NCBI GenBank assembly: GCA_017965685.1
Contig: JAGCPM010000106.1
Location: 1-11,920 of the forward strand
Direction: 5' to 3'
Source of the DNA: Kiritimatiellia bacterium
GTDB lineage: Bacteria > Verrucomicrobiota > Kiritimatiellia > RFP12 > UBA1067
Length of the DNA: 11,920 nt
Shown: one piece after another, positions 9,201 to 11,920 of the stretch
Position numbering within the stretch: position 1 is the first letter of the stretch
Layout: the number at the start of each line of letters is the position of its first letter
Position numbers and translations under genes: made by a program
Notes under the pieces: generated by a model
Database searches by the model: none
Told to the model about the DNA's origin: nothing
The model's input: only the letters and a program-made list of their open reading frames with translations

Positions 9201-9319
9201 CCTCCTACATCGAGAACGAAACGCTCGCTGACGCCATTCTTTTCGAACCCGTCGACGCGGGCGATACCGATCTCAACGGACACAACGCCAAAATCGAAAC
9301 GAGGCCGACAGATGCGTAA
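6221..9319 (+). CDS. ileS: isoleucyl-tRNA synthetase, type 2 (eukaryote-like)
   Basis: IleRS charges tRNA-Ile with isoleucine and edits misactivated valine. The 1032-residue product has a class I catalytic core with HYGH at 55-58 (HIGH motif) and KMSKR at 603-607. The inserted CP1 editing domain shows WTTTPWTLPEN from 231 and GVGIVHIAPAYGEDD from 328. WFESGSMPYA begins at 532, and the anticodon-binding domain has NWYIRRSRRRFW from 729. The GLPHYGHLLAGTIKD and ERRFGWDTHGLPIE segments and the long C-terminal tail with EEGLAREFVSRVQ are characteristic of the type 2 group found in eukaryotes and some bacteria, which is commonly less sensitive to mupirocin; resistance here is inference. The catalytic motif is in normal order. 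Start at 6221 rests on GGAG 6 nt upstream; ATG 6209 would add four residues. It follows purL by 23 nt and overlaps lysA by 8 nt. Confidence 0.97.
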   Translation: MFKNVSNKVAFPKMEEEILAFWRDDSTFEKSLKRNEGKKRYKFYDGPPFATGLPHYGHLLAGTIKDIVPRYQTMRGKYVERRFGWDTHGLPIEALAQEALGVSGAHEIKALGIDKFNEQCRSMVLKYVGEWRKTVTRMGRWVDFDNDYKTMNPDFMETIWWVFKQLWEQGRVYKSHRIMPYSWKLSTPLSNFEAGSNYKDVQDPTVTVRTRLLDSLGKLDSLDGTIYLLVWTTTPWTLPENLMMCVGADIDYVAVRDLTDDARPVYLMAKARLPAIFKKPEQYEIAAELKGSEMKGWEYEPIFPYFADKREEGAFRVLNDDYVTTDDGVGIVHIAPAYGEDDFRVCKEAGMNAFVDPLDESCAFTDAIPEFKGRFCKDCDKDIIKLLKASGKLVHQATITHSYPFCDRTDTPLIYRAIDAWYVRVEDLHERLAKNNKTVHWTPEYVGDKRFGNWLEEARDWNISRNRFWGSCIPVWVNDDNPDDMICVGSTAELEALSGVKVTDLHKHFVDKIVIKKDGKTYHRTPEVLDCWFESGSMPYAQQHYMGEQGVDQFFPADFIAEGLDQTRGWFYTLMVLGTCLFDKSPYKNVIVNGLVLAEDGKKMSKRLKNYPDPSLMLDTYGADAIRLYMIYSPVVRAENLKFSEAGVKQLMRDLLIPWWNAYSFFVTYANVDGFHDEEVVYPESENVLDRWIVSSIETLIADVTAAMDAYDLQKAVRPFVKFIEDLTNWYIRRSRRRFWKSQNDGDKISAYRTLRYALVQLAKVAAPFTPFIAEEIYRNLKGKSDPESVHLCDFPEANAAARDTALEERMAAVQRVVELGRRLRADNDLKVRQPLTKVSVALADVKGLEDLITDELNVKSVEYVADEKALCEVSYKANFKTLGKKCGPKMKAVAAAIASAKEMPAEVEGIALDESDVIVTRTPKAGMVVASAENTVVALDTTLTPELVEEGLAREFVSRVQAMRKEADYCVTQRIAVKVECDAEVKSALEKHASYIENETLADAILFEPVDAGDTDLNGHNAKIETRPTDA

Positions 9320-10568
9320 ACCGCCATTCGACAGGAAGTGGATAGAGGAGACCGCACAAAAGTGGCCGACTCCGTTCCATGTGTACGATGCCGCCGCGAT
9401 AAGGGATAACGCGAAGAGGCTGAGAAAAGCCTTTTCGTGGAACGCGGGATTCAGGGAATATTTTGCGGTGAAGGCCACTCCGAATCCGCATATAATGCGC
9501 CTTCTGCAGGAGTTCGGCTTCGGTAGCGACTGCTCGTCGATGGCCGAACTTGTCCTTGCAGAGAAGGTCGGGAACGTCGGTGACGCTATAATGTTCACCT
9601 CGAACGATACTCCGGCCGAAGAGTTCGCGAAGGCGTGGGAGCTAGGTGCGATAATCAACCTGGACGACATTGCGCACTGGCCGTTCCTGAAGAGCGTGGT
9701 GGGCGACGTTGACTGGACCGGCCGCATAATGTGCTGCCGGTACAATCCGGGCCCTCTCAAGGGCGGCAACGCGATAATCGGCAAGCCAGAAGAAGCCAAG
9801 TACGGCTTCACGAAGGAGCAGCTTTTCGAGTGCTACAAGGCCATGAAGGAATCCGGCGTCAAGCGCTTCGGGCTCCACGCGATGGTCGCCTCGAACGAGC
9901 TCGACCCCGAATACATAATTGACACGGCCAAGATGCTCTTCGCCTTGGCCGGCGAGCTGCACGACGCGCTCGGGATAGATTTCGAGTTCGTCAACATCGG
10001 CGGCGGAATAGGCATTCCCTACAAGCCGGACCAGAATGCGATGGACCTGGAGAGGGTCGGCAAGGGAATAGAGGCCGCATACAGAGAAATGATTGCGGCG
10101 AAGGGCATGGACCCGCTGAAGCTATACATGGAATGCGGCAGGTGCATACCCGGCCCCTACGGATATCTCGTCGCCAAGGTGCGCCACATAAAGAACACCT
10201 ACAGGATGTATGCGGGGCTCGATGCCTGTATGTCAAACCTGATGCGTCCCGCCATCTACGGCGCCTACCACGAGATCGTCGTTCCTGGCAAGGAAAATTC
10301 GACCGAGACGACGATATACGACGTGACCGGTTCCCTTTGCGAGAACAACGACAAGTTCGCGGTGCAGCGAGTGCTGCCGGTCCTGGAACCGGGCGACTAT
10401 GTCGTGATCTGCGACGCTGGCGCGCACGGACATGCGATGGGCTTCCAGTACAACGGAAAGCTCAGGAGCGCGGAGCTTCTTCTCGAGGCGGGCGGCAAGG
10501 TTCGCGAGATAAGGCGCGCCGAAACCCTAGACGACTACTTCGCGACTCTGGACTTCGGCGGACTTTGA
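9312..10568 (+). CDS. lysA: diaminopimelate decarboxylase (ECGR/GAH variant)
   Basis: LysA removes CO2 from meso-diaminopimelate to give lysine, the last step of bacterial lysine synthesis; it is a cytosolic, usually dimeric PLP enzyme of fold type III. The 418 residues are full length. The N-terminal alanine-racemase-like barrel carries YFAVKATPNP with PLP lysine K54, a GLHAMVASNE segment, glycine loop GGG at 230-232 and ECGR at 274-277. The C-terminal beta domain has GSLCENND with C343/E344, the cysteine from the partner subunit's active site, and GAHGHAMGFQYNG with H372. Most homologues read EPGR and GAY, so Cys275 and His372 mark a subfamily. A related PLP decarboxylase (for example of carboxynorspermidine) is less likely because of the LCE motif and length. 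ATG 9312 has GAGG (9301-9304) 7 nt upstream and overlaps the ileS end by 8 nt; its stop overlaps the next start. Confidence 0.9.
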   Translation: MRKPPFDRKWIEETAQKWPTPFHVYDAAAIRDNAKRLRKAFSWNAGFREYFAVKATPNPHIMRLLQEFGFGSDCSSMAELVLAEKVGNVGDAIMFTSNDTPAEEFAKAWELGAIINLDDIAHWPFLKSVVGDVDWTGRIMCCRYNPGPLKGGNAIIGKPEEAKYGFTKEQLFECYKAMKESGVKRFGLHAMVASNELDPEYIIDTAKMLFALAGELHDALGIDFEFVNIGGGIGIPYKPDQNAMDLERVGKGIEAAYREMIAAKGMDPLKLYMECGRCIPGPYGYLVAKVRHIKNTYRMYAGLDACMSNLMRPAIYGAYHEIVVPGKENSTETTIYDVTGSLCENNDKFAVQRVLPVLEPGDYVVICDAGAHGHAMGFQYNGKLRSAELLLEAGGKVREIRRAETLDDYFATLDFGGL

Positions 10569-11920
10569 TGCAATCCGAGCTCCTATCGCCCGCAGGGGAT
10601 TTCCAGACCGCGCTCGCCGCATTCGAGGCGGGCGCGGACGCGGTATACTGCGGGCTGGGCGACTATTCGGCCAGGGCTTACGCGAATAACCTTTCGATGG
10701 ACGAGTTGCGGCTTCTCGTCCGTATCGCGAGGGCGAAAGGGAAGAAGGTCTACGTAGCCTTCAACACCCTTGTCGAAGAAAGCGAACTCGATGGCGCGGT
10801 TCGGCAGCTCGCGATGATAGAGGATTCCGGCGCGGACGCGATAATTGTGCAGGATCTTGGCATCGCGAGGATAGCGCGGAAGATGTTCCCGCGCCTCGCC
10901 TTGCACGCCTCCACGCAGCTCGTCGCGCACAATCTCGAAGGAGTGCTTGCGCTTAAGGAGCTCGGGTTTTCGCGGGTGGTCCTCGCCAGAGAGCTTACGC
11001 TCGTCGAGGTGGAGTCCATTGCGAAGCGTTGCGGAATCGAGATAGAGTGCTTCATTCACGGCGCGCTTTGCTATTCGATATCGGGGCTTTGCATGTATTC
11101 GGCGCTTGAGAAGGGCAGGAGCGGCAATCGCGGCAGGTGCGCGTATTGCTGCCGGCTCGCGCACGATGACGGCAAGGGCGGCAAGACCTATCCTTTCTCG
11201 ATGAAGGACCTTCGGCTGGGGAAGGATACGCTCCGTCTCGTCGAGGCCGGCGTGAAGAGTCTCAAGATAGAAGGTCGCATGAAAAGTGCCGTTTACGTGG
11301 CGAGCGTCACCAGGTACTACCGCCAGATACTCGACGGTACAAAGGGCGTCACCCTTCAGGATCTCGAAACGGTCTTTTCGCGCAGGACGACGAAACTTTA
11401 TCTTGACGGCGAGCCGGAGGAATCGCCGATAGATCCCGTCAGTCTGGGGCATCTGGGCGCGGAGATAGGAGTTGTCAAGCGCGTCACGAAGGATAGACGC
11501 GGCGAAGCTTTCATGCGCTTTCATGCGATGCGAGCCCTGGAGAAGCACGACGGGCTTCAGTTCGCGGCGAAGGAAGGCGGCAAGCCGCGCGGATTCGGCA
11601 TCGGCGAGATGAGAAGGGCGATATCCCGGGCGCCGGTTTTCGAGGTCGCTGCCGGCGCGGATGTTGAGGTGATGCTGCCGGAAGGCTTCGAGGTCGAACC
11701 GGGCGAGAAGATATACTGCTCGATGTCCAACGCCGTGAAAAGAATGTTTGCCGTGCCGTCGGTGCGGCCGGAGGATTATCCCGGCGTAAACACGATAGAC
11801 GTGGAGCTTTCTATTTTCCCGGCAGAAGTGGTTGCGAACGGCGTCGCAGTGAAGGGCGCGTTTGGGAAGGCAAAGAATCCCGAAGCGACTTTCGAGGCGG
11901 CCAAGAAGGCTTTCTCAAAA
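10568..11920 (+). CDS. U32 family protein, RlhA-like (3' end outside window)
   Basis: The frame is open from ATG 10568 to the window edge, giving 451 residues of an unfinished protein. It opens with ELLSPAGDFQTALAAFEAGADAVY, split as a TIM-barrel start typical of U32 peptidase-like proteins; next come HASTQLVAHN and VVLAREL, then the U32 signature from E160 with HGALCYSISGLC (C168, C175), and SGNRGRCAYCCR with C191, C194 and C195. KIEGRMKSAVYVASV follows. C168, C175, C191 and C195 match the four cysteines expected to bind an iron-sulfur cluster; C194 is extra. The fit is best to the long RlhA (YdcP)-like branch, whose E. coli member hydroxylates C2501 of 23S rRNA using prephenate-derived chemistry; shorter TrhP-type tRNA hydroxylases are the alternative. 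RNA modification is therefore family inference, and older 'protease' labels are doubtful. Start overlaps the lysA stop by one base (TGATG), without a clear Shine-Dalgarno, suggesting re-initiation. Confidence 0.88.
   Translation, partial: MQSELLSPAGDFQTALAAFEAGADAVYCGLGDYSARAYANNLSMDELRLLVRIARAKGKKVYVAFNTLVEESELDGAVRQLAMIEDSGADAIIVQDLGIARIARKMFPRLALHASTQLVAHNLEGVLALKELGFSRVVLARELTLVEVESIAKRCGIEIECFIHGALCYSISGLCMYSALEKGRSGNRGRCAYCCRLAHDDGKGGKTYPFSMKDLRLGKDTLRLVEAGVKSLKIEGRMKSAVYVASVTRYYRQILDGTKGVTLQDLETVFSRRTTKLYLDGEPEESPIDPVSLGHLGAEIGVVKRVTKDRRGEAFMRFHAMRALEKHDGLQFAAKEGGKPRGFGIGEMRRAISRAPVFEVAAGADVEVMLPEGFEVEPGEKIYCSMSNAVKRMFAVPSVRPEDYPGVNTIDVELSIFPAEVVANGVAVKGAFGKAKNPEATFEAAKKAFSK

Noticed and set aside
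10583..11548. A 321-codon minus-strand open frame near the right edge.
   Set aside because: The plus strand there encodes a clear U32 protein with its signature cysteines; the minus frame has only shadow composition.

Overview
The window is a GC-rich (roughly 60% by eye), densely coded bacterial chromosome segment of housekeeping metabolism. It holds seven full or partial plus-strand genes and one small minus-strand gene. No stretch over 300 bases lacks a gene; the longest gap is 114 bp (2208-2321). I see no tRNA, rRNA, CRISPR array, insertion sequence, phage gene or attachment site. The organism cannot be named with confidence. Codon use is distinctive: Ile is mostly ATA despite high GC, AGG arginine is frequent, and TTA, CTA and TCA are rare. 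Together with a eukaryote-like type 2 IleRS, a single-chain PurL and an ECGR/GAH-type diaminopimelate decarboxylase, this suggests an under-sampled lineage. A relative of the PVC group (Kiritimatiellota or Lentisphaerota-like) is a guess only. An LysA implies lysine or DAP metabolism of the bacterial type.

Left block (1-1734, plus): the 3' end of thiH (2-iminoacetate synthase), then thiE (thiamine phosphate synthase) and a short tilS (tRNA-Ile lysidine synthetase). thiE follows thiH after 5 nt, and tilS overlaps thiE by 7 nt (ATGCTGA). This looks like the tail of a thiamine operon whose thiS/thiG-type genes should lie upstream of the window, with tilS translationally coupled at its end.

Middle (1731-2207, minus): a 158-residue predicted secreted protein with a possible lysozyme-like (glycosidase) core. 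It converges on tilS so tightly that the two genes share a CTAG at their stops. Its best promoter places transcription start at the ATG itself, so its mRNA may be leaderless.

Right block (2322-11920, plus): a strong sigma70-like promoter at 2262-2291 drives purL (FGAM synthase), ileS (type 2 isoleucyl-tRNA synthetase), lysA (diaminopimelate decarboxylase) and a U32/RlhA-like Fe-S protein cut by the window edge. Junctions are +23, -8 and -1 nt, so these four are very probably one operon. It joins purine synthesis, isoleucine charging, lysine synthesis and probable RNA modification, a general growth and translation grouping rather than one pathway.

I found no convincing new defence, mobile or biosynthetic system. 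The most interesting points are the ATA-dominated isoleucine usage in a region that also encodes TilS and IleRS, the small secreted protein with its possibly leaderless message, and subfamily variants in LysA and the U32 protein.
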